Program-made: the position numbers and the translations under genes
Shown: positions 23,025 through 34,360 of the stretch, piece after piece
Layout of the letters: each line of letters starts with the position of its first letter
Numbering within the stretch: position 1 is the first letter of the stretch
Source of the DNA: Adenophora triphylla var. japonica
Taxonomy: Eukaryota; Streptophyta; Magnoliopsida; Asterales; Campanulaceae
DNA: 64,000 nucleotides
Assembly: GCA_022495995.1 (NCBI GenBank)
Contig: JAFEMH010002443.1
Coordinates: forward strand, 248,001 to 312,000
Direction of reading: 5' to 3'
The notes under the pieces: generated by a model
Seen by the model: the letters and a program-made list of their open reading frames with translations, nothing else
Database searches by the model: none
What the model was told of the DNA's origin: nothing

Positions 23025-25670
23025 CGTGAGGACCCCAACCCGGGATCTACACGTGTCCCAAGCTGGAGCGTCCTCGAACTTACCCAAATATCAAAAACTT
23101 TTAAAAATCTTTATTTAAACTTCCAAAATAAATATAAGTATTATAACCATTTTCAAAATAAGTCTACACCTTTTCACAACGGGAAATAATTGACTAACTT
23201 AGAAAGTAAGGAACGGTTTTAATTACAAACGGGCCTCGGTTATAACATAAAGTAAAGATTTATAAATACAATTCCACAAATGAATTATACCAACGTACAC
23301 TTTCTATACCAACCTATACATAACCCGACAATTCCCAAAATACCACTTCTAAACTCCTTTCCGCCCTTACTTGGTCGGTCCACCCGTTCTCGGAATCTAA
23401 AACAAGTAAAGGGAGAGGGGTGAGAATAAATCTCAATGAGCTATTATGAATGCAAAGAAGATGCCAAACAAGATGCAACACATAGCATGGTAGCACATAA
23501 CACATTATGAAAGCGGTAAACACATTACGTTACCTCGCCTTACCTTTTCCCGTCCGAACAATAAGTCGTACAACGTGGGAGTAAAACTCCACTCTTTGGT
23601 GAATTGCCTCCAAGACATTCACCTCTTATAGGACTCATACCCCGAGATCCATATAAGAAAAGATACCTATAATAGAGTATCCAATAATAATATCGTCCCT
23701 CCGTACAACAATCGCAACAGTCCGTAAAGGCTTCTTCATGCTCAATACGGTCGTTAGCACACCACTCCGTGGCCACGGAGGGGAGGGTCACCGGTATGAT
23801 GTACCTTCAATCACTTATTAGAACAAATCCATAATTGATTGAATTCCATCATACCCACCCGAACATAAACACGTTCAAGCACATAATAGATACTTGAAAT
23901 AAATCCACAAAACGGGATAATAATATAACAACATGGTAATGTATACTCATGCCAATCAATACCATAGTGCAATAATCATTTAATACACTATGCATAGTAT
24001 CATCAATAAATATGAATGATAACAAATAAATCCACAATTGGGATAACCATACAACCACATAGTAAACATATCCATACTTGGAATAACAATGCAATAACTT
24101 GCCAAATAATCCACACCGATACCATAAAATCAACATGCCATATAATCCACCATTGGAATATAACACCACTATATAACACATAATCCACACTTTGGGATGC
24201 CACATAACACTTGCCAATTAGTCCATACTTAGGATATTAAGGTACCCATATAATCAATAATTCCACAACTTGGAACTAATGCCACAAGGTGATACATACC
24301 CATTACCAATTAGCTCAATAGTAAACCTATAGCTTCTACTCTATTGCAAACTACTCACCAAAGATATGGAGTAAGTAAGGCCACTATGTATCGTAAACCA
24401 TTCCTACATTTTCATTATACAATAAACAAGGCCTCTATGAAGGTTCAAGCTCAATTTACTAAGTGGGAGTCACAATCTATAAGGGACCAAACAAGGTTAC
24501 TACACAAATTCTCGGTTCGATTTGAATTCAAGTTTTCGGGGTCTTGGGCGACCGCCCAAACCTCTGGGCGACCGCCCAAGAGGGTTTTCAAGCAAATGGT
24601 GAGTTCGTGTGATGGGCGGCCGCCCAAGCCCCCATGGGCGACCGCCCAAGGCGATTTCCACTCAAATTAATTTCTAACTCTTTCTTCTTAACTTCAATTC
24701 CTTTTCTTTTCATCCACCCTAATCTTAAGAACACCAAGGAGGATTCTAACCTTACATAACTCATCTTAAATCATCTAAACCCAAGATCATGTAGATCTAG
24801 ATTATTTATCACCAAGTCTTCCACCCATTTCACTACTTCATTCAAGTTTATCCCATTAATCTATCTCCATCCATTTCTTACATCCTAGATCATCTTCCAA
24901 GAACATTAACCTCTTTCCATTTCATTAACCAAGCACTCAACTCTTATAAAGTTCCCAACCATTTCATTATTTCATTTCAAGTTAAATCTCCTAATTTAAC
25001 TCCACCCATTTCATAAATCAATTCTTCCACTTCCAAGAAGGTTTCTAAAGCCTTAACAATCATCATAATAACAATAACAACATCCATAGATCATGAACAT
25101 TCAAAGAAAGGAAGGGTCATAATAACTCACCTAGCAATTATGAAGTGGATCAAAGATCTTCTTAGCTCAATGTGTTCCTCTCGACTCCACGAACCCAAAA
25201 GTACACCCGGATCGTCGATTGGAGAAGAATTGCATTAACTACCATTTTTGGAAGGAGAGAATTGAAGATGGAGCTTCCATGGAAAAATGGAAGAAGGAAG
25301 AATGAAGAAGATGAAGAAGGAGGGAGGAGTATAAATGGTCAAGAGAGAGGGGGGGGGCCGGTCACAAGGGGGATTTGGGGAGGGTTTTAGGGAAGTTGTC
25401 CCCTACTCCAAATTCCCTACCAAAATTCTTTCATTATTGTAAATTAATTCCCCAACCCATAACATTTTATTTGTCCAATTTATTACCACTTCATTCTATT
25501 ACTTTATTTATTTCCAATTATTATTTTTCCCTAGAACATTATTTTATTTCCTTATCATTTTATCCTAATATAAGAAATCAAGTATATAAAAATGAACACA
25601 TACTATTAACAATAATATCAAAAGCACACAATATGATGCTAAATTAGTGCCTAGGTTTAGGGTCGTTACA
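23025..25670 (-). mobile_element. 5' LTR of the nested element
   Basis: It is 2646 bp. Its inner end reads CG instead of TG on the plus strand (23025-23026). It carries the palindromes at 24544-24559, 24565-24578, 24613-24626 and 24635-24648. Differences from 17074-19726 are mostly 1-2 nt indels, plus the divergent last 110 bp (about 25560-25670). Confidence 0.9.
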
Positions 25671-25890
25671 GGAACCTTGGTCGTAGGTGACCTGATCGGA
25701 AGGAGTTCGTCCTCAAAACTGAGCATGTGAATGCGGAGGTCTGCTTGCGGGTGCCGCGTCCTCGACTCCGGAGAGTCCCAGATTCATCGTCATCGATCGC
25801 TCGATCCGGGTGTAGGGACGTATTGCGTCCGATTGCGTTGCTTTGGAGCGGCTAGGAAAACATCATGCTCTTCGTTGGAGAAGAGGGTGC
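25671..25890. repeat. Long direct repeat, right copy
   Basis: It begins GGAACCTTGGTCGTAGGTGA right after the LTR and ends GGAGAAGAGGGTGC. It then continues into host-element sequence (GGCGGAGTAG...). It is the partner of 16837-17073. Confidence 0.85.
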
Positions 25891-26740
25891 GGCGGAGTAG
25901 TTCCTCGTGGAGGACGTCCCATACAACTTCCATGCATTCATCCCGAGAATGACGGTGCTTGTTGACCTTGATCACAAAAACCTCTTCACTGGCGGGGCCG
26001 AGAGAGTTTGTTTGGAGAATCTTGACGAATCTCCGATTGGAGGCGGGGGTTTATGTGCCCGTATCATGGCGATATTTAGCGTTTCCTTCCAATCTGCCTC
26101 CAAGTGTTGGAAACGACGGTTGAACTTGATGTATCGGATCGCTTGAGTCACCTTCAGCTCGAGTACGTTTACATAGTTAGCATCTCACAGGACTACGAGG
26201 ATTCGATGAGATTTGCCCCGATAGTCCCTTGGTTGATTCGAAGGAGAGTAACCCCGGTGCACGAGTGCGGACACGTTTGGCTCGTCTCGGCCGTTTCCTA
26301 TGAGGAAGCTGTCCCCTCGGATGACTCTCGAGATCTCCCTGTCGGTTGATGAACTTGACACATTGATGGAGAGTGGAAGCTATGGCACTTCATGTGGTGT
26401 AGCCAAGGGCGTCCCAAAAGAGCTGTGAACTCGGATGGAATGTCCATCACGTGGAATTTTGGCTGGCACCATTTGGGGTTTCGAACCAGAGTTCCGTAGT
26501 CACCGTCCCCAGGATGGGACGAGACGAGTTGTCGTAGGCCTTGATAGTCCGAGTGAAGACGGTATCAAATGGCTTTCATGGATGCGGAGAGCTCGCATCA
26601 TGCCGAGAGGGAGGACATTAACGGCTGACCCGTTATCTACCAATACTCCAGGAGTGATATGGTGTTGAGTTTGAGAGTGATGTACGAGCTTCATTGTTCC
26701 CCGAGGCGTCTCTCGGTAAGTCTTCATCACGAATCGTGAT
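25891..26740 (-). pseudogene. Protease and following region of a Tat-type element
   Basis: On the minus strand at about 26650-26608 there is VLVDNGSAVNVLPL followed by MMRALRI, a Tat-type protease active-site block. Further along near 26430, a shifted frame reads VMDIPSEF...GRPWLHH, as in the element II protease (VIDIPITF...GRPWLH). This is a second protease in the minus-strand unit, the other being at 14.4 kb, and its active site (DNGS) is of a different subtype. So 25.7-28.1 kb may come from a different element than the pol at 9.6-14.6 kb. Confidence 0.6.
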
Positions 26741-28106
26741 CATGCTTGCCATACAAAGCGGGAGTCGTAGATCTCGTCTCTATCCGTAGAAGGAGAGTCA
26801 TCCCGGCCATCCATTTCTGTCTTCCTCTTGCGAGGTAAAGCCTTTGCTTTGGAACCTCGGGAGTATGTTGAAATTTTGCTGTGGTGGTTGCCGCCCTTGG
26901 TTAGCACATTGATCGAGTGCGATTGCTGCCGACCTTGATCTTCCTTTACCGGTCCGGGCTCGGAAGCTGGACAAGTTGGAATCTTGGCTGATCCGCGGAG
27001 GGTTAGGCTGTGGCGCAAGACTATCAAGATCTCGAGGTATTCCGGTGTTCCAGTGGTCTGAATTCCGGTTTCACTGGCTTTCGGCTTTCCCACTTCCCCG
27101 TCTGCTCTAGCCGCATGGCCTCGGAGGCAAAGAGGGTGGCTGGAGTACGGATGCGTAGTAGTCGAACCTCCCGGAGGTTCTCCAAGTGTACCTACCTTTG
27201 GTATCTCCGGCTTCGTATCTTTCTCTCGATTGCTTGTTGAGAGGATTTCTTCTTGTTTCCTCGGAGGATTGCTCCAGGACAGGTTTCTCGAGACTCGTAC
27301 TCCCGGGCGGGCGGAGCGATCCACAAACATCGTAGCCTGATGTGAACATTAGAGGAGGATCCAGTGAAAGAGGCGGAGAAACCGGTTACGTAGCACACTT
27401 CTTGGGCACCCACTCAATGGAGTTCACGCCTGTTATTATTTGGAAAGGATTCCCGGCGTATTGGGCCCACGGGCGCTCCTAACTTGCCTTCTTCTATCAA
27501 GTTACGGATTTCGTATCGTAACCCCAAACAAAGTTGTCAAGTGGTATGGGCATGATGCGATGGAAGGCGCGGTATTTGCTCTTGTCCCTAGTATTGGCTA
27601 CGGGAACTTTGGGTTTGTAATTGGCCACGGGCTTAAGGAGACCCTCCTTGATTAGCCCTTCCAACATCTTGCTCAATGGCATGTCCAACTTGTCGAAGTG
27701 TACGGCAGCCGCTTCGAGTAGAAGCTGTTGCTTTGCGGGACTGGGTTTACATTACCCGACCGTTGTCCCCGATGGACGTAGTTGACGTACGATATCTTTC
27801 CCTTTGCCGGGGGCCAGTGTGGGGATTGAATGCAGTGTTGAGCGGTATACATGCGGGTGTGCGGTAGCCAACTTTTCCTTGAGATCCTTCTCGAGCGTGA
27901 GCCTAAGCATTGACCATGAGCCCGGAGATGCAGGAAGAAATTGTGGCTGATGAGAGTTCCGATGGACGGTCTCAAGCAAGACTTGAAGATCCGCATCTGT
28001 TCGTCTTTGGAGAGTGGCTCCATGATTTCGGAGAGTTTCCAGCTCCATCTCTTGTAGAATTCCCCAACACTTTCATCTGCTTTCTGCTCAGTGGTGATTA
28101 AGTCCT
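26741..28106 (-). pseudogene. Gag of a Tat-type element
   Basis: The minus-strand reading from 28106 gives LITTEQKADESVGEFYKRW followed by KLSEIMEPLSKDEQMRIFKS, the C-terminal end of the retrotransposon gag core (element V: ENIGDFYKRW). Then come MPLSKMLEGLIKEGLLKPV (27688-27497), NLIEEGKLGAPVGP and, near 27190-27110, a VGTLGEPPG/FDYY segment also found in element II (TVGTLGEPSGKFDYY). The N-terminal gag and the whole leader are missing, because the frame runs straight into truncated LTR sequence at 28106/28107. Several frameshifts. Confidence 0.65.
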
Positions 28107-29960
28107 CGCGGGGGGTTGGTGTCTGAGACCTCGCTTCACGGGAAGGAGCAGAATGAGGAGTCGCCACGCGGTTTTGTATTTTGAGCCCAAACGTTGAGAA
28201 ACGGCTATTGCGAAAATGGTGTCATTTTTATTGGTAGCAAAAACTTAGGAAAAGGCTTTGAAAACGGGGATCATTTTTATTGGCAGCAAAAACGAGTAAA
28301 AAGCTTTTTTGTACCAGAGTTTGTTAGGTTCGGAGGTCAGGTTACGTTTCGGGTAGAGTATTACGAGATCGCCCGAAACGCCTCGCATGACGAGTCTTTC
28401 TACCTTTCTCGAAATCGTGTGTGTGTGTGTGTGTGTGTGTCTTTTGAAATGGGGGCTTGAATGACAAGCTTTAATCTTGGTTTGAGTGACAAACGTTGAT
28501 TAGGTGACTTTGTTTGAAAAGATGAGCGTTTGAATGACAAACGTCGGTTTGAGTTGAAATGAGCGTTTGCGTGGCAAACGTCGACTTTGAGTTGAAATGA
28601 GCGTTTGCGTGGCAAACGTCGACTTTGAGTTGAAACAAGTCATTGTTAACGATTTTTACGAGAAAAATGCGTATTAAATGATTTTAAGTGTCAAATGGCG
28701 GCTTTGAGTTTGAAGATGAGCATTCGGAGGCCGAACGTCATGTCGCGCGTTTTTGAAAGAGAGTTCGACGGACGAACTCCGGTTTTGAACCGGGCATTAC
28801 ATTGTTAACGATTTTTACGGGAAAAATGCGTATTAAATGATATGCGATCAACGAATCGGGTTGCGACTCGGACTTTTGAAAAGTAAATACTATCACAATC
28901 CAAACGGATCGGACTTGTAAATGACAGTATTTAAAGCAGTGTCAACGGAATCAAACGATCCGGAATTGTAAATGACGATCAACGAGGCCAAACGGCTCGG
29001 AAGTGTAAATGACGATCAACGAGGCCAAACGGCTCGGAATTGTAAATGACGATCAACGAGACCAAACGGCTCGGAATTGTAAATGACGATCAACGAGGCC
29101 AAACGGCTCGGAATTGTAAATAACGTGAAAGTAAACGGAACGGGGTCGGAACGCCGTTTTAACCCGTGATTACTTCTCTTACGGAAAGAGAAGAGGATCG
29201 AGGGGCTAAAACGTATCGGACCCCGTTAGACGGAGGCTTCTACATTTTTGACAATGACGTTCGAAACAGTTATAGCGACTGGCGCGTAAACCGAGACGGA
29301 ACGGAAGATTCAGAGAGAGGGAGTTATACCTATGGCTAGGGTCGACTCCTTTGGCTCGGGAGGTGTGCACGGGACACGGAAAGTTATTCGAAAGGTTGTT
29401 TCGAAGTTGTAGGGTGCGTATTTGATCGAAATACGAAGGTTTCACGCGAATCGAGACAAAACGGGAGCTCGGGAGGGGTGGAAACCAGTTTGGACCGTGG
29501 GGTATGTGATTTTTTGGTGTTAAAATCCTCTCCTTTGCCTTTGACAGCAACTTCTATTTATAGGGTGAAAATTGCAGTAGGAGTCCGGCCGGACTTGGAC
29601 TGAATTTCAGGGGTTTTGGGAATTTTGGAAATCTGGAGGACTTGTTGGCAATTTCAGGAAAATTGCACAGTGAGTCCGGCCGGACTTGGCTTGCAAACCA
29701 GGGGTATTTTGGTCTTTTGGCCTTGATTTGTGATTGACGAGTGACTAGAGGGAGGTGGCATGCAGGACACGTGTCCTGTGACTCACCAGAAGTGTGGGAG
29801 TTCGTTCCCCGGTCCCGGTTTTGTCCGTTTTTTAAAATAACAGTCCGGGAAATGTCCGAAACGCCCCCGGAAAGTGCCGGAAAATGCGTTTTTCAGGGAA
29901 AGCCATACTTTTACGTGAGATGTCACGTGATAAGTACGGTTTGACGTCGGGATGCACGGG
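28107..29960 (-). mobile_element. Truncated 5' LTR of element I
   Basis: It is near-identical to 454-2603 where they overlap. It lacks about 128 bp at its outer (5') end, where element II begins at 29961, and the innermost tens of bases plus PBS and leader at 28106/28107, where it is joined directly to gag. It contains the TATA box at 29555-29564, palindromes at 29582-29595 and 29673-29686, hairpins at 28382-28394 and 28346-28379, and a PBS-like GGAGTCGCCA at 28157-28166. Confidence 0.85.
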
Positions 29961-31395
29961 TGTAAGTACCCCAATCTGGATCACCCCCTTTCAAACACAC
30001 GGGAAACACCGCAGACTCATCAACGCAGTCTCGGAGACCTCTAGCACTCAAAACCCTCTCAAAACCCTCTCAAACCCCCAACCAAACCAAGGGAGGAGCC
30101 TCCCTGGGATAAAAAGGGACAAAAGGACCTTTCGGGAATTTTCAGGAAATTGGGAAAGCAATATTGGTCCGTACGGACCTCTTTGTTGTCATAATTACTG
30201 AATCTCCTTAAAGTCCACAATATTCCCTCAAATCCCGGGGAAAATGATTACTCCCCTGCAGAGTTGGTCCGTACGGACCTCTTTGCATGCAAGATGGTCA
30301 CGTGCGGACCTTATTGCTTTCGAGGGGACACCATCATTCAGAATATTCACCATCATTGCAGATTCCCTCAAATCGAGGAAATCCAAAATTCTGGATAACC
30401 AAGGAGGTCCGTACGGACCTCTTTGCTCCGAAATTTTTACTATAAATAGAGGGCTCCCCCTCCCTCATTTCACACACCTCCCTCTTCTCTCTTCCTCCCT
30501 TAGCCTTCTGGCTCCCCTCTAAGTCCTCTCGAGGCACTCCCGGCCCCTTTCGGATCCTTCCGAGCTCCCTTGCGGTGCTCTGAAGCCTCCCCGAGCGCTC
30601 CTGCGACGCTCCCATGCTGCCCCGAGGCACTCTCGAGGTACTCTGAGGCCTCTCGTGGTACTCCGAGGCCTTGCACAGTCTTTCCACGGTGTCCCGGCTC
30701 TTTCCCGAGTCAAACCGAGCGATCCCAAACCACGCCGAAACTACGCCCGAGTGACTCCCGCCACCACAACGCACGCCGAACCTCTCGCCCGAGTGATCCC
30801 GACGATCCCCACGCACGCCCAGAACCTGCACGCCCGAACGCGGCCTACAACCTCAACTCACGCCGAAACTCGTCCGCGGACAACCGGCATCTCCCGAAAG
30901 CAATCCCGATCCGTACCGGAACGCTACTCCGACCTCAAACACCATTCCCCAGCGGAAGACAGACACGAATCAACATTGGTAAGGCTTCCTTCCTATACTA
31001 TTTCAATACATTTCCATACATAGCATACAATGTAGACATTCGATACAGCATGCATTTTTAAAAAGCACACACACACACACACACAACATTTAAAGGATAT
31101 TAGGGGTATCCGAAAGACTCGTTTACGAGGCTACTCGGGTGAGCTCTAATATTCTAATATTCTCTTCCGGGGAGTCATCTAACCTCCGAACTCAAAATCT
31201 CATCACACAAAAAACTTTTAAAATTATCTTTAAGCGATGCCCTTTTTCAATGTTTTGGGCTTAATAAAAACGGCGTGGCGACTCTACAAATGCGAAAACA
31301 AACGGCGAGACACCTCCAACTCCGAAACAGCCTGCAAAGCGGGAAATGCCGGGATGCCGGGGCTGCGAAGCCTACTCGAATCCTGGGTAATTTCG
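29961..31395 (+). mobile_element. 5' LTR of element II
   Basis: It starts TGTAAGTACCCCAATC and ends near GGGTAATTTCGA before the PBS. It pairs with 47175-48583. The TATA box TATAAATA is at 30441-30448, a (CA)n tract at about 31067-31084, hairpins at 31118-31129 and 31133-31175, and a PBS-like TGGCGACTCT at 31276-31285. The stretch after the TATA box is pyrimidine-rich, then has many short CTCGAGG/CTCCGAGG-like repeats. Frames there are not genes. Confidence 0.9.
30166..30448 (+). promoter_or_regulatory. Element II LTR promoter with four palindromes
   Basis: GGTCCGTACGGACC is perfect at 30166-30179, 30266-30279 and 30406-30419, and degenerate at 30296-30310. The last copy ends 21 bp before TATAAATA. 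The 3' LTR has four perfect copies (47374, 47471, 47501, 47610) with TATAAATA at 47645-47652. Most copies are followed by TCTTTG. Confidence 0.75.
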
Positions 31396-31397
31396 AT

Positions 31398-31414
31398 TGG
31401 CGACTCCACAGGGA
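31398..31414 (+). other. Primer-binding site of element II
   Basis: TGGCGACTCCACAGGGA directly follows the LTR. Elements IV and V have TGGCGACTCCGCTGGG at the same place. Tat/Ogre elements are generally described as primed by an Arg tRNA; I have not matched this to a tRNA. Confidence 0.75.
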
Positions 31415-32744
31415 CATTTTGTTTTAAAAAACTTTTAAACAAAACAAAAGATTTTTAAAACGATGATGAGGGTCAAACTTTCATTTTCCCCTTCCTTTAA
31501 GCTGTTGTGTGTGTGTGCACGTGCTTCGTTTTTATTTTACAAAAAAAAATAAAAATACAAAAAAAATGCATCAATATACATTCGCATACATTTAAAATTC
31601 TTCAAAAACTTCTATTTTACTCGGAAAAAGAATTTTAGAGACCGCACACTACTCGCACCTTTGCCTCGGTTACACCGCACACTACTCACACCGTGCCTCG
31701 GTTACACCGCACACTACGCGCACTTCGGCCCTCGGATACACCGCACACTACAACCCTCGGCCGGAGTGGTCTCGGTTGCGGTCCGTTAGGTCTTCCTAGG
31801 CCTCTCTTGGGCGCACGCGGGATCATTCCAAACATCCCATCCTAGCCAAGCGTCAACCACCGCACGTTTGAGTTTTGAGTCACACTCTGCCCGACTCGGT
31901 TGGTTTTTACCCGATCCGTGTCATACGGCCTGGATACATATACCATGCCGGCCATTTTACGAGTCAAGGCTCGAACTCAAGATCCCTTGCGCAAAGCGAA
32001 AGCGATGAAAGGTCATGCTAAAATCTTGACCACGATCTTGATTTCGAAGCTACACCCAGACGATGTTCCGTCCCGGATATACATCCATTGCTCGCATGAC
32101 ACCATGTCATCACGCCTTTGATACGTCGGCCATGACGATATGACCCGGCCAACGCCTAACGTCACGGATCCCTTGCGCAAGCAAGGTAAGAGAAGGTCAT
32201 GCCAAACTCTTCGACTCCGATCTTGACTCAGTGGCCGGCTCGGTTCACTATTCACATGGCTAACGCATGGGCCAAAACGAACATGACGAGGCTCGGTCCT
32301 TAGGTTCGATTTTTCTTTTAGGCCGGTGGAAACCGCTTGCACTATAGGACCCTCGCCTGGGCCGCCCACCTGGGATGTCGAAATACGGGTGCAAAACGAG
32401 GGGCTTATAGCCGCACAGATGGTCTCCAGCTGACCCGGGATCTAGCATAGTTGCGAAAACAAAGCAAGAGCAATCTTTTCCAACCTACCTAGGATTCTCG
32501 AGAAAACATGTTTTAAGTAAATTAAAACAACAAAAAAAAAAATCAAAACTAAAAGAAACGGAAACCGCATGCCACGTGAGCTTTCCCCCTTTTATCCCGT
32601 TAGGCCATTCCCGTGTCTAAACTCTTGCCCATCGCCCCCTCCGGCTAACAGAGAGTGGTCGAGAGTACCCGGGAACCCGTCTCCCGGTGTCAAAACAGCG
32701 AGGTCCTACCCACCTCTGTCACCGGGGCGGTCCGTCAATTCCCC
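31415..32744 (+). other. 5' leader of element II
   Basis: No ORF is supported. 31640-31760 has short repeats around ACCGCACACTAC. 32452-32520 contains AGAGCAATCTTTTCCAACC, also found in the element V leader (about 61080-61098). The leader shares a wider block with the leaders of IV and V, including CGGTTGGTTTTT. Confidence 0.6.
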
Positions 32745-33800
32745 ATGGCCAAGTCGGTGGATAACAAGGATGAGAACGGCACCTTACCCCCAAGAAATTT
32801 CCCAACATTGGAAGAAGTTTGGCGAGAGTCCTCATGGCTATTGAGAAACGTCAAGGTGAGCAACAAGCCTGGATCGAAGGTGCCATGCACCACTTCGGAA
32901 CCTTAGCCACCCAACTACCCGGGCTTCCAAGCCATGGCTGCTCCCTACGGCCTCTAACATCTCTCATTGTCTCCCGAGAAGTCAACACTGTTACTCCTCG
33001 TACGAGCCATGCGGTTATGACGTAAGACCACAAGACCTTCAGAGGAAAGCTCGCCCATCCAGCCTCCTGAGGTCCCGGTACCACCGCCGAACAACGAATA
33101 CATCTCACTGGTGGGACGTGCGCGATTGCGGTGCTTGTGCGGAAATGGAATTCCCGGGATGCAATGAACGAGGGCCATCCTCGACGAAAGCAAGAAGCTA
33201 TCTTCTCAACAAAAAGCTGAAAAAGACGTACGAATCCGGTGATCCCACAGTCGGAACCCTTGGAGAACCCTCGGGAAAGTTTGACTACTATGTCATCTAC
33301 TCCGGCCAAGCCTAGCTGCACAAGGCCATGGCAATATCTGCTCCATGATCAGTAGGACGAGCTTCGCACCGCCACCGAAGGCCCGAAGGTCCGGATAATC
33401 CAACCCTGTCTTGGGAAGATCTCAAAGCCACTATTGATGCTTCGGTAAAAGGCTATGACGGTGAGCGAATTGAAATGCGCGGTGCTGGCACTTACGCTAA
33501 TCGAGGCTCCTCCCACTACGTAAACGGGAGAGACAAGCAAAACCATAAGTCCAGAGGTGAATGTTCGACACGTTCAGGTCAAATCCCGGTGAATCCTCCA
33601 CTTTATTGCGGACAAAAGAGCCAGCCATACCTGAGCCACGAATTGAAAAGGGCCCTACGCCAAAGAAAGCTGAAACCTTGGACCCAAAGGTTGAAGATCC
33701 TGCCTTGACACGACTCAAGCGCACTCGAGCTAACATCTCACTCTGGTCCTTACTCACTTCATCTTACCCGCACAAGATTAAGTTGGAAGAAAGCTGGCCA
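32745..33800 (+). pseudogene. Degraded gag region of element II
   Basis: The first plausible start is ATG at 32745: MAKSVDNKDENGTLPPRNFP, followed by TLEEVWRESS. Later frames give ATQLPG and, at 33180-33300, TVGTLGEPSGKFDYYV, also seen in the minus-strand gag. The capsid core found in element V (FYKRW and the W-x-x-I region) is not visible. The region is only about 1 kb and broken many times, so this element probably lacks a working gag. Confidence 0.5.
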
Positions 33801-34360
33801 GATGCATGGTTCCCATCACAAGGACACCCGATGAAGCGCTTCGTATGATTGGCAACGTCAATGCAAAGAATATCATCACCTTCACATGCAGCTCGACCTT
33901 CAAAAATTTGGGGCCGACTCATAACGAGGCCTCTCTACATACAGTTCAACGGGACGAGCGCCGTCTCCCTCGGGTGTTGGTAGATGGGGGATCATCCATG
34001 AACGTCCTTCCCGGCCAAAATGATGGATTTGCTAGGGATCAAAGCGATCTAAAACCCTCGACTCGAGGCAATCAAGGCATACGACTCAACATCCCGCCCG
34101 AGTCTTGGGAATAGCCACCTTGAACTTGTGGTTCGGAAAACAAATGGTCCCAACAGATTTCCAAGTCATCGACATCCCGATCACCTTCACTGCCATTTTG
34201 GGACGCCCGTGGCTACATCAGATCAATGGGGTGGCATCTACTCTCCATCAATGCGTAAAGTTCATCCAAGGAACGAGATCCGACCATCATCTACGGCGAC
34301 GGCATAGTCAACGAAAGGACCAGACACCAACGGCGTCCCGGTTTTAGAGATCGAAACACG
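33801..34360 (+). pseudogene. Aspartic protease of element II
   Basis: In order: NVNAKNIITFTCSSTF, then DERRLPRVLVDGGSSMNVLP with the active-site Asp codon at 33983-33985, then FQVIDIPITFTAILGRPWLH near 34160-34220. A frameshift separates 33806-34114 from 34105-34347. DGGS replaces the classical DTG, as in other Tat proteases. It ends in a KFIQG stretch, then GC-rich linker. Confidence 0.8.

Larger units (their letters stand above)
17074..25670 (-). mobile_element. Nested Del/Tekay-like LTR element with ruined interior
   Basis: Two LTRs (17074-19726 and 23025-25670) in minus orientation flank a 3.3-kb interior that keeps a polypurine tract and a degraded primer site. Eroded integrase and chromodomain-like sequence place it with the Del/Tekay chromoviruses. 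The interior is shorter than a full gag-pol and AT-rich without long ORFs, so the copy is non-autonomous (LARD-like). It is not flanked by a 5-bp duplication but by a direct repeat of about 230 bp. Confidence 0.85.

Noticed and set aside
30334..31061. Arg/Ser/Pro-rich ORFs on both strands in the element II LTR, repeated near 47436-48190
   Set aside because: They cover the pyrimidine-rich R/U5 region with short CTCGAGG-like repeats, and frames are not conserved between the two LTRs.
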